This document shows positions 22,954 through 32,580 of a stretch of DNA of 64,000 bases, one piece after another. This DNA is from Comamonas sp. (GTDB taxonomy: Bacteria; Pseudomonadota; Gammaproteobacteria; Burkholderiales; Burkholderiaceae_C). How positions within the stretch are numbered: position 1 is the first letter of the stretch; each line of letters opens with the position of its first letter. Where the stretch lies: NCBI GenBank assembly GCA_031277805.1, contig JAITLR010000001.1, forward strand, positions 62,001 through 126,000. Direction: 5' to 3'. A program made the translations under genes and the position numbers. Under the pieces are notes generated by a model. The model had not been told where the DNA came from and did not search any database. It worked only from the letters and a program-made list of their open reading frames with translations.

Positions 22954-25344
22954 TTATTCCACGCGCGTCACGCTCTGCGGCTTGAAGCCCAGGTCTGCGG
23001 CCTTGCCCTTGCGACCGCGGTTGCCGCGGGCGTTGTTGAGGCTGCGGATTTCCAGCGTCTCGGTGCGGGCCTTGCCGCCACGGCCCACGCCATCCAGGCG
23101 AATGCTGCGCGTATAGGCGGCGGCGCCGGCCAACTGGTCCTTGTCTTCCAGGCTGATCAGCATCAGGCCGCGCCCGCCCTTGGGCATGGCCTTGAGTTCG
23201 CTGATTTCGAAGGTCAGAATGCGACCGCCCACCGAGGCACAGATCACATGGCTCGCAGGATTCAGCAGGCCTGCCCCCTGGTCCCCACCTTCCACATATT
23301 CGGCCCGTGCATTCATGGGCACGCCATGCACCACCGAAGGCGCGCACAGAGTCTCCCCCTCGCCGAGCGTGACAAAAGCCTTGCCAGCCTTCTGGCGCGA
23401 GACCATATCGCCCACGCTCGCCGTGAAGCCATAAGCGCCCGAGCCCGAGAGCAGCAGCTGCGTGCTCTCGCTGCCGGCAAAGTAGTACAGCAGCTGGGTA
23501 CCGGCTTCGAGTTCGATCATCGTGGTCACGGGCTGGCCGTCGCCGCGTCCTCCCGGCAGGGCCGATACCGGCACCGAGTAGACCCGGCCGTTGCTGCCAA
23601 AGGCCAGCAACTGATCGACGGTGCGGCACTCGAAGGTACCGTGCAGGCTGTCCCCGGCCTTGAAGCTCAGCGTATTGGCATCCACGCCATGGCCCTGGCG
23701 CGTGCGCACCCAGCCCTTCTCGGAAATGATGACCGTAGTGGGCTCGTCCACCACCTTGACCTCGGCCACGACCTTCTTCTCTTCGTGGATCAGTGTGCGG
23801 CGCGCATCGCCAAAGGTCTTGGTGTCCTGCTCGATTTCCTTGCAGATCAGGCGGCGCATGGTGGACTCGCTGCCCAGGATGTCCTCGAGCTTGCCTTGTT
23901 CCGTGCGCAGCTCCTTGAGCTCCTGCTCGATCTTGATGGCTTCCAGGCGCGCCAGTTGGCGCAGGCGAATTTCCAGAATGTCTTCGGCCTGACGCTCGGA
24001 GAGATTGAAAGCATCGATCAGGGCCTGCTTGGGTTCATCGCTGGCGCGGATGATGGCAATGACCTTGTCGATATTGAGCAGCACGGCCTGACGGCCTTCG
24101 AGGATGTGGATGCGGTCCAGCACCTTCTCCAGCCGATGCTGGCTGCGCCGCGTCACGGTCTGGAAGCGGAAGGCAATCCACTCCTCCAGCATCTGGCGCA
24201 GCGACTTCTGCACAGGGCGGCCATCGAGGCCGATGCTGGTCAGATTGATCGAGCTCGACGACTCCAGGCTGGTGTGGGCCAGCAGCGCCGTGATCAGCTC
24301 CGACTGGGGAATCTTGCCGGTCTTGGGCTCGAAGACGATGCGCACCGGCGCATCCTTGCTCGACTCGTCGCGCACACAGTCCAGCACGGCCAGCATGCTG
24401 GCCTTGAGCTGGGTCTGCTCCTGGCTCAGCGCCTTCTTGCCGGTCTTGACCTTGGGATTGGTGATGTCCTCGATCTCTTCGAGCACCTTCTGGGCCGACA
24501 CGCCGGGCGGCAGCTCGGTCACTACCAGCTGCCACTGGCCGCGTGCCAGCTCTTCAATCTTCCAGCGCGCGCGCACCTTGAGGCTGCCTCGACCCGTGCG
24601 ATAGGCATCGGCAATATCGCTACTGGACGAAATGATCTGGCCGCCGCCCGGATAGTCGGGGCCGGGAATCAGCGCCAGCAGCTCTTCCTCGGGCAGCTGC
24701 GGCTTCTTGATCAGCGCCACGCAGGCTGCCGCCACCTCGGGCAGATTGTGGCTGGGGATTTCCGTCGCCAGACCCACGGCAATGCCGCTGGCGCCATTGA
24801 GCAGCGAGAACGGCAGACGGGCCGGAAGCTGCTTGGGCTCCTGCGTGCTGCCGTCGTAGTTGGGCACAAAGTCCACCGTGCCCATGTCGATTTCATCGAG
24901 CAGCAGACTGGTGATCTTGGACAGGCGCGCCTCGGTGTAACGCATTGCCGCTGCGCCGTCACCGTCGCGGCTGCCGAAGTTGCCCTGGCCGTCGACCAGC
25001 GGATAGCGCTGATTGAAATCCTGCGCCATGCGCACCAGCGCGTCATAGGCCGACTGGTCGCCGTGCGGGTGAAAGCGACCCAGCACATCACCGACGACGC
25101 GGGCGCTCTTGACGGGCTTGGCCGCCGTGTTGCCATTGGGGCCGCTATAGCTCAGGCCCATGCGGTCCATGGCGTAGAGAATGCGGCGCTGCACGGGCTT
25201 GAGACCGTCGCTGACATCGGGCAGGGCACGACCCTTGACCACCGATAAAGCATATTCGAGATAAGCGCGCTGTGCGTATTGACCCAGATCCAGCGCCTCG
25301 CCAGAGGCTTGTTGAGACAAATCCAGTATGGTTTGATCGCTCAT
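22954..25344 (-). CDS. parC: DNA topoisomerase IV subunit A
   Basis: ParC (796 residues) cuts and rejoins DNA to unlink daughter chromosomes. The N-terminal breakage-reunion domain has [19 protein letters not shown], the quinolone-region block [17 protein letters not shown] and the catalytic Tyr136 after Arg135 in [10 protein letters not shown]. The C-terminal half is a degenerate beta-pinwheel. At the position of E. coli Ser80 the residue is Gln97, and Glu84 corresponds to Asp101. Length is typical. parE lies upstream on the same strand with a lytic transglycosylase between, an arrangement I know from Comamonadaceae. Confidence 0.97.
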   Translation of the reverse strand: MSDQTILDLSQQASGEALDLGQYAQRAYLEYALSVVKGRALPDVSDGLKPVQRRILYAMDRMGLSYSGPNGNTAAKPVKSARVVGDVLGRFHPHGDQSAYDALVRMAQDFNQRYPLVDGQGNFGSRDGDGAAAMRYTEARLSKITSLLLDEIDMGTVDFVPNYDGSTQEPKQLPARLPFSLLNGASGIAVGLATEIPSHNLPEVAAACVALIKKPQLPEEELLALIPGPDYPGGGQIISSSSDIADAYRTGRGSLKVRARWKIEELARGQWQLVVTELPPGVSAQKVLEEIEDITNPKVKTGKKALSQEQTQLKASMLAVLDCVRDESSKDAPVRIVFEPKTGKIPQSELITALLAHTSLESSSSINLTSIGLDGRPVQKSLRQMLEEWIAFRFQTVTRRSQHRLEKVLDRIHILEGRQAVLLNIDKVIAIIRASDEPKQALIDAFNLSERQAEDILEIRLRQLARLEAIKIEQELKELRTEQGKLEDILGSESTMRRLICKEIEQDTKTFGDARRTLIHEEKKVVAEVKVVDEPTTVIISEKGWVRTRQGHGVDANTLSFKAGDSLHGTFECRTVDQLLAFGSNGRVYSVPVSALPGGRGDGQPVTTMIELEAGTQLLYYFAGSESTQLLLSGSGAYGFTASVGDMVSRQKAGKAFVTLGEGETLCAPSVVHGVPMNARAEYVEGGDQGAGLLNPASHVICASVGGRILTFEISELKAMPKGGRGLMLISLEDKDQLAGAAAYTRSIRLDGVGRGGKARTETLEIRSLNNARGNRGRKGKAADLGFKPQSVTRVE

Positions 25345-25389
25345 GAATTCTTTGTAGTTTTTCAGATTGCGCCTGTCAGGCGGCTCAAT

Positions 25390-26280
25390 TTATTGGGATA
25401 CCGAATCAGCACCTGTCATACCGGGCAAGGTCATCCGAATACGTGGACCTGCGCCACCGCCTTTGCCACCTCGCACGCTGGCCGAGGCCACGCGGCGGGT
25501 CAGTGGGTTGGACGCCTGCAACTGCTCATAAATGCCGGTCACCGCTTTGACGTAGTTCAGCGTTTCCTTGTAAGGCGGTACGGACTTGCCATATTTGTTG
25601 ACCGCGCCCTCACCCGCGTTATAGGCAGCCAGAACCAGATCCAGACGACCGGGAAACAGGTCCATCAGATAGCTGAGGTAGCGTGCACCAGCAGGCACAT
25701 TGACCGCAGGGTCGGCCAGTTGCTGCTGCAGGCTACGCTTCTTATTGGCCGAGACGCCAAAGCGCTCTGCCGTGGCAGGCATCAGCTGCATCAGGCCTAC
25801 CGCACCCTTCGGCGAGACGGCCTCGGCATCGAAGCCCGATTCGACGGCAATCACGGCCTTGAGCAGGTCATAGTCCACACCCGTCTTTTCAGAAGCTTTC
25901 TGCAGGTGCGGACGCACGCTCTTGTAGCGCGGCGAGACTTCAAAGAAGCTCTGCGTGCGCGTGCGTGCATTCAAACCCTGAGTGGCCGAATCGCCACGCG
26001 GCTGCAAGCCCGGCTTGCTGCTGTCGTAGAGGTCGCCCTTGAAGAACAGCTTGTAGCGGCTATCCAGCGCCTCTGCCGCAAAGTGCGTGACGCCAAATTC
26101 ATCCACATAAGCCCACAGGTCGGCATGTGCCGCCGGCGTCAGCGCCAGCCAGCCAGCACCTGCCAGCAGCAGCTGCAGGCCCAGCTGCCGCAGGCGGGCA
26201 GACAGACCGACAGGCGCTGCGGCATGCCGGCCACCGGCCAGCAAACGAGTTGGAGCTGAAAAGCGCTGAAGACTTGGCAT
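25390..26280 (-). CDS. Lytic transglycosylase with SLT domain and N-terminal DUF4124
   Basis: The product has 296 residues. After a long Arg-rich N-terminus comes a hydrophobic signal segment (LQLLLAGAGWLALTPAAHA). A DUF4124-like block follows (LWAYVDEFGVTHFA). The catalytic SLT domain reads LLKAVIAVESGFDAEAVSPKGAVGLMQLMPATAERFGV, where the Glu of VESG is the catalytic acid, and LVLAAYNAGEGAV. It cleaves peptidoglycan glycan strands in the periplasm. It lies between parC and parE on the same strand; the intergenic gaps of about 45-50 bases allow co-transcription. Confidence 0.92.
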   Translation of the reverse strand: MPSLQRFSAPTRLLAGGRHAAAPVGLSARLRQLGLQLLLAGAGWLALTPAAHADLWAYVDEFGVTHFAAEALDSRYKLFFKGDLYDSSKPGLQPRGDSATQGLNARTRTQSFFEVSPRYKSVRPHLQKASEKTGVDYDLLKAVIAVESGFDAEAVSPKGAVGLMQLMPATAERFGVSANKKRSLQQQLADPAVNVPAGARYLSYLMDLFPGRLDLVLAAYNAGEGAVNKYGKSVPPYKETLNYVKAVTGIYEQLQASNPLTRRVASASVRGGKGGGAGPRIRMTLPGMTGADSVSQ

Positions 26281-26330
26281 GACTTGATTCCATCACTGCG
26301 GCGGGCGACTGCTTGCGCCCATGCACCCGC

Positions 26331-28301
26331 TCAGATATCGACCTCCACGGCGTCGCCATGCAGTTCCATCAGCTCGCGGCGGGCAGCGGCTTCGCCCTTG
26401 CCCATGAGCTTGGTGACCACGGCCTCTGACTGTGCAAAGTCCAGATTCATGAACTGCACGGGCAGCAGGCGGCGCGTATCGGGGTTCAGCGTGGTTTCCC
26501 ACAGCTGTTCGGCATTCATCTCACCCAGGCCCTTGAAGCGGCTGACCTGGCATTTCTCGCGCGGTACGCCATCCTTGGCGCATTTTTCGAGGATGGCGTC
26601 GAGTTCGCCCGCGTCCAGCGCATAGACCTTGATCGCAGGCTTCTTGCCCCGTGCAGGCACATCGACGCGGAACAGCGGCGGCAGGGCCACATGAATATGA
26701 CCGGTTTCGATGAGCTTGGGGAAATGCTTGAAGAACAGGGTCAACAGCAAGACCTGGATGTGGGAACCGTCCACGTCCGCATCCGAGAGGATACAAATCT
26801 TGCCGTAGCGCAGACCTGACAAATCCGGTTTGTCATTGGGGCCATGTGGGTCCACGCCGATAGCCACCGAAATATCGTGAATTTCGTTATTGGCAAACAG
26901 GCGGTCGCGGTCGACCTCCCAGGTGTTGAGCACCTTGCCGCGCAGCGGCAGGATCGCCTGGGTTTCCTTGTCGCGGCCCATCTTGGCGCTGCCACCGGCC
27001 GAGTCGCCCTCGACCAGAAATACCTCGTTGACGGCTATGTCCTTGCTCTCGCAATCGGTCAGCTTGCCGGGCAGCACGGCCACGCCGCTGCCCTTGCGCT
27101 TTTCGACCTTCTGCCCAGCCTTCTGGCGGGTCTGGGCGGCCTTGATGGCGATCTCGGCCAGCTTCTTGCCCCAGTCCACATGCTCGTTGAGCCACAGCTC
27201 CAGCACCGGGCGCACAAAGCCCGAGACCAGGCGCACGGCATCGCGCGAGTTCAGGCGCTCCTTGATCTGGCCCTGGAATTGCGGATCCAGCACCTTGGCA
27301 TTGAGCACATAGCTGGCGCGCGCGAACACGTCGTCGGGCATGAGCTTGACGCCCTTGGGCAGCAGCGAGTGCATGTCGATGAAGGCCTTGACGGCCTGAA
27401 ACAGGCCGTCGCGCAGGCCGCTGTCATGCGTGCCGCCCGCCGTGGTGGGAATCAGGTTGACATAGCTTTCGCGCAGCGGCGCGCCGTCTTCGGTGAAGGC
27501 CACGCACCAGGCCGCGCCCTCGCCTTCGGCAAAGCTGTCGTTGTTCTTGTCAGCAAAGCCCTCGCCTTCGAACAGGGGAATGACGGGCTCGCCATGCAGG
27601 CTTTGGGCCAGATAGTCGCGCAGGCCGCCCTTGAACTGCCAGGTCTGGGTGTCACGAGATTTTTCGTTGACCAGCGAGACTGCGACACCGGGCATGAGCA
27701 CGGCCTTGCTGCGCAGCAGATGCACCAGCTCTCCCATGGGCAGGGCCGAGGATTCGAAGTATTTGGCATCGGGCCAGGCTCGCACCGTGGTTCCGTGCTT
27801 GCGCTCGCCGGGCTGCAGGTCGCGCACCTGCAGCGGCTCGATCACATCACCGCCCGAGAACACCAGCGTGGCGACCTGACCGTCGCGGTGGACGGTCACT
27901 TCCATGCGGGTGGCCAGTGCATTTGTCACCGAGACGCCCACGCCATGCAGACCGCCCGAGAAGCTGTAGGCGCCGCCGTTGCCCTTGTCGAACTTGCCGC
28001 CCGCGTGCAAGCGCGTGAAGACCAGCTCCACCACGGGTGCCTTTTCCTCGGGGTGCAGGCCAAAGGGAATGCCACGGCCGTCGTCTTCGACGCTGTAGGA
28101 GCCGTCGGCATGCATGCAGAACTTGATTTTCTTGCCGTAGCCGGCAAGCGCCTCGTCGGCGGCGTTGTCGATCACCTCCTGCAGTATGTGCAGGGGGTTG
28201 TCGGTACGCGTGTACATGCCGGGACGCTGTTTGACAGGCTCCAGACCCTTGAGAACGCGGATCGAGCCTTCGGAATATTCGTTGGACGGTTTGACTGCCA
28301 T
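26331..28301 (-). CDS. parE: DNA topoisomerase IV subunit B
   Basis: ParE (656 residues) supplies ATP hydrolysis to topoisomerase IV. The GHKL domain has EVIDNAADEALAGYG, VEDDGRGIPFG and the lid GLHGVGVSVTNALA. A transducer domain follows, then the TOPRIM domain with LVEGDSAGGSAKMGRD and LSDADVDGSHIQ. The start at 28301 (MAVKPSNEYSEGSIRVLKGLE) is preferred over the in-frame ATG at 28349, because family proteins begin near this block. It is the first gene of the parE-slt-parC set. Confidence 0.97.
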   Translation of the reverse strand: MAVKPSNEYSEGSIRVLKGLEPVKQRPGMYTRTDNPLHILQEVIDNAADEALAGYGKKIKFCMHADGSYSVEDDGRGIPFGLHPEEKAPVVELVFTRLHAGGKFDKGNGGAYSFSGGLHGVGVSVTNALATRMEVTVHRDGQVATLVFSGGDVIEPLQVRDLQPGERKHGTTVRAWPDAKYFESSALPMGELVHLLRSKAVLMPGVAVSLVNEKSRDTQTWQFKGGLRDYLAQSLHGEPVIPLFEGEGFADKNNDSFAEGEGAAWCVAFTEDGAPLRESYVNLIPTTAGGTHDSGLRDGLFQAVKAFIDMHSLLPKGVKLMPDDVFARASYVLNAKVLDPQFQGQIKERLNSRDAVRLVSGFVRPVLELWLNEHVDWGKKLAEIAIKAAQTRQKAGQKVEKRKGSGVAVLPGKLTDCESKDIAVNEVFLVEGDSAGGSAKMGRDKETQAILPLRGKVLNTWEVDRDRLFANNEIHDISVAIGVDPHGPNDKPDLSGLRYGKICILSDADVDGSHIQVLLLTLFFKHFPKLIETGHIHVALPPLFRVDVPARGKKPAIKVYALDAGELDAILEKCAKDGVPREKCQVSRFKGLGEMNAEQLWETTLNPDTRRLLPVQFMNLDFAQSEAVVTKLMGKGEAAARRELMELHGDAVEVDI

Positions 28302-28680
28302 GGGGGCGGATTGTAGTGGCCTCTCCAGATGAGAGCTGGATAAATTCACAGTTGTTTACTCCCAATACTCTTGCACAAAGCCGGAACATCTGTCTTGCAC
28401 ATGTGTTTTTCTCGGTAACGCGTCGCTGTATCGCTCTCAAAAAAAGAGTAGCTGGCGCTTTATGCTTGAGGATATCCATATGGATTTCACCCAAAAACAA
28501 GACAGCTCCAGCGCCGGGCGCTCTCTTTTTAGAATCCTTGAAGATCCTTCATCTTTGACCCTACGCGCCGATCACGCATTCTGGCAAGCGAGCCTGCCGC
28601 GCATGTGACGGCCGGTACAGGCGCACAACAACTTGTTTCGTTAAAGTGATGCCCCCGACCCGAAATTCCGATCGCACGGC
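28302..28680. other. Divergent promoter region with a dispersed repeat
   Basis: About 380 bases separate parE from the divergent MFS gene. At about 28448-28472 it holds a degenerate copy of the ATAGCT.CCAGCGCTT element found at 44697, 52187 and 63054. No gene is seen. Promoter elements could not be pinned down. Confidence 0.5.
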
Positions 28681-29904
28681 ATGACTACCAAGACCTCTAC
28701 AGCGCCCCTGTCCATGGTGCAGATTCTTCTGTGCGGCGGCGCCATCGTGACCCTGTCCATGGGCATACGCCATGGTTTCGGCCTGTGGCTGCTGCCCATC
28801 ACCCAGAGCATGGGCTGGACGCGCGAGAGCTTCTCTCTGGCCATCGCCGTGCAAAACCTTTCCTGGGGCGTGCTGGGCATTTTCGTGGGCATGCTGGCCG
28901 ACCGCATAGGCGCATTCAAGGTGCTGATCGGCGGCTCCATCCTCTATGCGCTGGGCCTGGCTGGCATGGCGCTGTCACCCACACCGTTGTGGTTCCTGGC
29001 CACCGCCGGCGTGCTGATCGGCGCGGCCCAGGCTGGCACGACCTATGCCGTGATCTACGGCGTGCTGGGCCGGCAGATTCCCGTGGCACGGCGCAGCTGG
29101 GCCATGGGCGTGACGGCAGCGGCAGGTTCGTTTGGCCAATTCTTCATGGTGCCGGTCGAAGGCAGCCTGATCGCCAGCGTGAACTGGTCCAACGCCCTGC
29201 TGATCCTGGCCGTGTTTGCACTGCTGATCGCAGCCCTGGCCTTTGGCCTGCGCGAGCCGGGCTTTGCCAACGGCACACCCGTCAAGCGCGACCAGACCGT
29301 AGGCCAGGCACTCAAGGAAGCCTGGAGCTACCCCAGCTTCCTGCTGCTGATGGCCGGCTATTTCGTCTGCGGCTTCCAGGTCATGTTCATCGGCGTGCAC
29401 ATGCCCAGCTACCTCAAGGACTTCGGCATGGAGCCGCAGGTGGCCAGTACTTCGCTGGCACTGGTGGGTCTGTTCAATATCTTCGGCACCTATCTGGCCG
29501 GCAACCTGGGCCAGAAGATGCCCAAGCGCTATCTGCTGTCGGGCATCTACAGCCTGCGCTCCCTGGCCACCATCGGCTTCTTGCTGGCACCGCTGTCTCC
29601 CTGGTCGGTCTATATCTTCTGCGCGGCCATGGGCTTTCTGTGGCTGTCCACCGTGCCGTTGACCAATGCCACCATCGCCCAGATCTTCGGCGTACAGCAC
29701 CTGTCCATGCTGGGCGGCTTTGTCTTCTTCAGTCACCAGATCGGCAGCTTCCTGGGCGTCTGGCTGGGCGGCTACCTGTATGACATCAACGGCAATTACG
29801 ATATGGTCTGGTATCTGTCGATTGCCCTGGGCATTTTTGCCGCCCTGGTCAATCTCCCTGTGCGCGAGACGACCATCCCGCGCCAGCCAACCATGACGGC
29901 CTGA
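28681..29904 (+). CDS. Major facilitator superfamily transporter
   Basis: This 407-residue inner-membrane protein has about twelve hydrophobic helices. GMLADRIGAFKVLIGGS is the loop 2-3 motif (G.LADR.G), and the central loop is short. The start GIRHGFGLWLLPI..SMGWTRESFSLAIA is typical of OFA/monocarboxylate-like MFS carriers of Burkholderiales. The ATG at 28681 lacks a strong ribosome-binding site. Four bases after its stop begins a 43-residue membrane peptide gene, and an SDR gene follows, so the three may form one transcript. Substrate unknown. Confidence 0.9.
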   Translation: MTTKTSTAPLSMVQILLCGGAIVTLSMGIRHGFGLWLLPITQSMGWTRESFSLAIAVQNLSWGVLGIFVGMLADRIGAFKVLIGGSILYALGLAGMALSPTPLWFLATAGVLIGAAQAGTTYAVIYGVLGRQIPVARRSWAMGVTAAAGSFGQFFMVPVEGSLIASVNWSNALLILAVFALLIAALAFGLREPGFANGTPVKRDQTVGQALKEAWSYPSFLLLMAGYFVCGFQVMFIGVHMPSYLKDFGMEPQVASTSLALVGLFNIFGTYLAGNLGQKMPKRYLLSGIYSLRSLATIGFLLAPLSPWSVYIFCAAMGFLWLSTVPLTNATIAQIFGVQHLSMLGGFVFFSHQIGSFLGVWLGGYLYDINGNYDMVWYLSIALGIFAALVNLPVRETTIPRQPTMTA

Positions 29905-29908
29905 CACC

Positions 29909-30040
29909 ATGTCTCTCAAACGCTGGCAACACACCGTGATCTGGGCCGCCGTGCTTGCGGTGCTGCTGGCCGTGTTTGCCCTGTACCTTCGGCCCGATTT
30001 CATGCTCACACTGGCGGACCAGGTCTGGGCCTGCTTTTGA
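29909..30040 (+). CDS. Small single-span membrane protein (43 residues)
   Basis: The frame codes for 43 residues: SLKRWQHT, then a hydrophobic span WAAVLAVLLAVFALYL, then RPDFMLTLADQVWACF. It starts four bases after the MFS stop codon and ends 43 bases before the SDR gene. I recall similar short proteins ending in FM.TLA.Q.WACF next to SDR genes in other Comamonadaceae, which suggests conservation; that could not be checked here. Function unknown. Confidence 0.65.
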   Translation: MSLKRWQHTVIWAAVLAVLLAVFALYLRPDFMLTLADQVWACF

Positions 30041-30082
30041 GCCCTTGGGCAACCGGCCCGGGCGGCATGGCCGGGAGGACGC

Positions 30083-30895
30083 ATGCCCCGCATCATCATC
30101 ACCGGCGCATCGGACGGCATCGGTGCCGAAATGGCCCGCCAATTGGCGCAAGCCCATCAGTCTCGGCTGCAACTGACTCTGGCTGCACGCAATACCGCCA
30201 ATCTGGAAGCCGTGGCCCAGCAATGCCGTGCCCTGGGCGCACAAGTGCTGGTCGTTCCCACCGATGTCAGCGAAGAGGCCCAGTGCCGCGCGCTGATTGA
30301 TGCCGCCGTGCAGCAGTTTGGCGGGCTGGATGCCCTGATCAACAACGCTGGCGTCTCGGCCCACGCGCTGTTCGAGGAAGTCAGTGCCGAGGATCTGGGC
30401 TGGTATGAACGGCTGATGCGCATCAACCTCTGGGGCAGCGTCTGGTGCACACATGCGGCACTACCCCACCTCAAGGCCAGCCGGGGCGCCATCGTCGCCG
30501 TGTCTTCGCTGGCCGGGCTGGTGGGCGTGCCGGGGCGCACGGCCTACAGCGCCAGCAAATTTGCCATGAGCGGCTTTTTCGAAGCGCTGCGCATCGAACT
30601 CAAGCCCGCAGGCGTCAGCGTGACCACAGCCTACCCCGGCGTGGTGAACACGCGCATTCGCTACCACGGCTACAACGCCAGAGGCGAAGCAGCGGGCGTC
30701 AGCGGTCTCAAGGAAGACGGCGCCATGAGCGCGCAGGAATGCGCGCGTCTCATCATCGATGGCATGCAGCGCCGCCAGCGCGAGGTGGTGATGTCGAGCA
30801 AGGGCAAGCTGGGCCGCTTCATGAAGCTGATTGCGCCCGGTCTGGTGGAAAAAATCGCCCTGGCCGCACTCAAGGATGATGTGAAGCCGCATTGA
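30083..30895 (+). CDS. Short-chain dehydrogenase/reductase
   Basis: This 270-residue Rossmann-fold oxidoreductase has the cofactor motif TGASDGIG near residue 7, NNAGVS, the catalytic Ser in VSSLAG and the YSASK pair with the catalytic Tyr and Lys. AARNTANLE after strand 2 suggests NADP(H) binding. The C-terminal part (MSSKGKLGRFMKLIAPGLVEKIA) is typical of a group of SDRs near membranes or lipid metabolism, but the substrate is not predictable. GGGAGG upstream of the ATG supports the start. Confidence 0.93.
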   Translation: MPRIIITGASDGIGAEMARQLAQAHQSRLQLTLAARNTANLEAVAQQCRALGAQVLVVPTDVSEEAQCRALIDAAVQQFGGLDALINNAGVSAHALFEEVSAEDLGWYERLMRINLWGSVWCTHAALPHLKASRGAIVAVSSLAGLVGVPGRTAYSASKFAMSGFFEALRIELKPAGVSVTTAYPGVVNTRIRYHGYNARGEAAGVSGLKEDGAMSAQECARLIIDGMQRRQREVVMSSKGKLGRFMKLIAPGLVEKIALAALKDDVKPH

Positions 30896-30902
30896 GAGCC
30901 TA

Positions 30903-31169
30903 AGAACGTGTTTACGATCTCCTCGCGCCGCGACAGTGGTTATGCGGGAGGAAATGCAAGGCGCGATACCGCAGCAAGGCTCATGCCTTGCGAGGATTCG
31001 CAACGCTGCAGATCACCCGCAAAACCACTGGCCCGAAGGGTTGGAGTGAAATCGGGTGATTTCTGCGCGCTGTCTCTTGCTTGCACCCCGGTGCAAGCGG
31101 CGAGCCATCGCTTCGAACTCATCCCGATTGCGCTCCAACGCGGCGGCGTAGAGATCGTGAACACGTTCT
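30903..31169 (+). mobile_element. MITE-like element, copy 1 (267 bp)
   Basis: The element begins AGAACGTGTTTACGATCTC and ends in the reverse complement of AGAACGTGTTCACGATCTC, so it has 19-bp terminal inverted repeats with one mismatch. Between them is about 230 bp of non-coding DNA with internal inverted segments. A second copy in opposite orientation lies at 31625-31892. It has no transposase, so it must depend on a full-length relative elsewhere in the genome. Confidence 0.75.
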
Positions 31170-31170
31170 A

Positions 31171-31626
31171 ATGACAGTACCCAACAAGCAAGCCACCTTC
31201 TGGTGCGCAGCAGCCATTTGCGCCGCCCTTCTCATCATGGCGGCCATCGCGCTAGGGGTTGCGCGCGACGCCCTCCGCCAGGTCGAGCAGTTGCGCACCA
31301 CCAGCCAGCCTGCGCTCTATGCCGTGACCGAGCTGGGGCCTCTGGATCGCTATCGCCAACGCAGCTCCGTCACCGTTGCGAGTGGCAACGGGCGAAATAT
31401 CCACATTCCGCTGAACTCCAGCAAGACGCACGTCCATAAAGTGGGAACGCAGATTCTGGCCAGAGTCCCTCCCGCAGATAGCCCGCACGCGGGCACCGGT
31501 CTGCCGGAAGATGTGATTCAGGCAGGCTTCTGGCACTGGTATGGCCCTGTCATCTGGCTCACACTCATAGGTCTGGGCGTACTGTTGGCGGGTGTGCTGC
31601 AACTGCGCCGCAAGCCTGGGTCCTAG
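31171..31626 (+). CDS. Hypothetical membrane protein enclosed by two inverted MITE-like elements
   Basis: The product has 151 residues with a membrane helix near residues 10-30 (FWCAAAICAALLIMAAIALGVA) and another near the C-terminus (WYGPVIWLTLIGLGVLLAGVLQL). A hydrophilic part of about 85 residues between them is probably periplasmic. I do not recognise the family. The start codon directly follows the end of element 1, and the stop codon overlaps the first bases of element 2. No independent ribosome-binding site is seen. The frame also stays open upstream into the element. The gene may therefore be truncated or fused at both ends. Confidence 0.6.
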   Translation: MTVPNKQATFWCAAAICAALLIMAAIALGVARDALRQVEQLRTTSQPALYAVTELGPLDRYRQRSSVTVASGNGRNIHIPLNSSKTHVHKVGTQILARVPPADSPHAGTGLPEDVIQAGFWHWYGPVIWLTLIGLGVLLAGVLQLRRKPGS

Positions 31627-31892
31627 AGCGTGTTCACGATCTCTACGCCGCCGCGTTGGAGAGCAATCGGGATGAGTTCGAAGCGATGGCTCGCCGCTTG
31701 CACCGGGGTGCAAGCAAGAGTCAGCGCGAAGAAATCGCCCGATTGCACTCCAACCCTTCGGGACAGTGGCTTTGCGGGCGGTCTGCGGCGTTGCCAATCC
31801 TCGCAATAGCATGGCTATTGCTGCGGTATGGCGCCTGGCATCCCATCCCGCAAAGTCACTGTCGCGGCGCGAGGAGATCGTGAACACGCTCT
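31625..31892 (-). mobile_element. MITE-like element, copy 2 (268 bp, inverted)
   Basis: The element begins AGAGCGTGTTCACGATCTC and ends in its reverse complement, a perfect 19-bp terminal inverted repeat. Its reverse complement matches copy 1 along the whole length with scattered mismatches, for example the shared cttgcttgcaccccggtgca and gccatcgcttcgaactcatc. The two copies form a large inverted repeat around the gene at 31171-31626. Confidence 0.75.
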
Positions 31893-31964
31893 TAACAATG
31901 CTTACAAGCGCCCTGGCACATAGCGGCCTGAGTGAGCAGGCTCGCTGCTATAGTTTTCAGCACA

Positions 31965-32546
31965 ATGACTTGCCCTATTCCTGCCGCGGCAGTGACACTG
32001 CCCTCTTCCCATGGCGCGCAAGCGCCCTCCGCCTGGATTGCCCGCTTCGCCCACCTAGTGCGCCCTCAGGGGCAGGTGCTTGATATCGCCTGCGGCCTGG
32101 GGCGGCATATGCGGATGTTTCATGCATCCAATCACCCTGTAACCGGCATAGACAGAGCGCAGGCAGCTATCGATGCAGTAGCAAACCTGGGTCAGGCCCT
32201 GCAGGCCGATATCGAGAGCGGCCCCTGGCCGCTGCCCGGCCAGCAGTTCGACGCCGTGGTGGTGACCAACTATCTGTGGCGCCCGCTGTGGCCGCAGATT
32301 CTGGACAGCGTCAAACCCGGCGGCGTGCTGCTGTATGAAACCTTTGGCCAGGGCAATGAAGCTTTTGGCAAGCCCTCGCGCGCCGACTTTCTGCTGGCCC
32401 CTGGCGAGCTGCTCCAGGTCTGCGAAGGCTGGACCGTCGTGGCCTATGAACACGGCCAGCTGCGCCAGCCCCATCGTGTGGTGCAGCGCATTGCCGCTAT
32501 CAAGCCGGAAGCTGACAACGCACGCCCTGCATTGCTTGAGGCCTGA
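31965..32546 (+). CDS. Class I SAM-dependent methyltransferase
   Basis: This 193-residue cytosolic protein has motif I as VLDIACGLGRHMRMF, the acidic end of strand 2 as VTGIDRA and the post-motif block FDAVVVTNYLWRPLWPQI. The rest (LLYETFGQGNEAFGKPSRADFLL.PGELL) matches the TehB-like/small methyltransferases common in Burkholderiales. I chose ATG 31965 because a -10-like TATAGT lies just before it. An in-frame start at 31932 is possible. Substrate unknown. Confidence 0.85.
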   Translation: MTCPIPAAAVTLPSSHGAQAPSAWIARFAHLVRPQGQVLDIACGLGRHMRMFHASNHPVTGIDRAQAAIDAVANLGQALQADIESGPWPLPGQQFDAVVVTNYLWRPLWPQILDSVKPGGVLLYETFGQGNEAFGKPSRADFLLAPGELLQVCEGWTVVAYEHGQLRQPHRVVQRIAAIKPEADNARPALLEA

Positions 32547-32580
32547 CTTCACTGCCCATATCGACAGCCCAGACTGCCTC

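Noticed and set aside
22748..23629. Minus-strand frame of 293 codons overlapping the parC end
   Set aside because: Arg-rich composition typical of an out-of-frame reading; it overlaps the parC C-terminal domain in another frame.
22873..25248. Plus-strand open frame of 791 codons opposite parC
   Set aside because: It is the antisense of parC. High GC makes long antisense frames common here; composition is unlike protein, and parC itself matches its family from end to end.
26844..28316. Plus-strand open frame of 490 codons opposite parE
   Set aside because: Antisense shadow of parE, with a His/Gln/Leu-rich composition typical of reverse-read GC-rich codons.
30908..31171. Open frame beginning MFTISSRRDSG inside MITE-like element 1
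   Set aside because: The same start recurs in element 2 and derives from the terminal inverted repeat; no binding site and no protein-like conservation.
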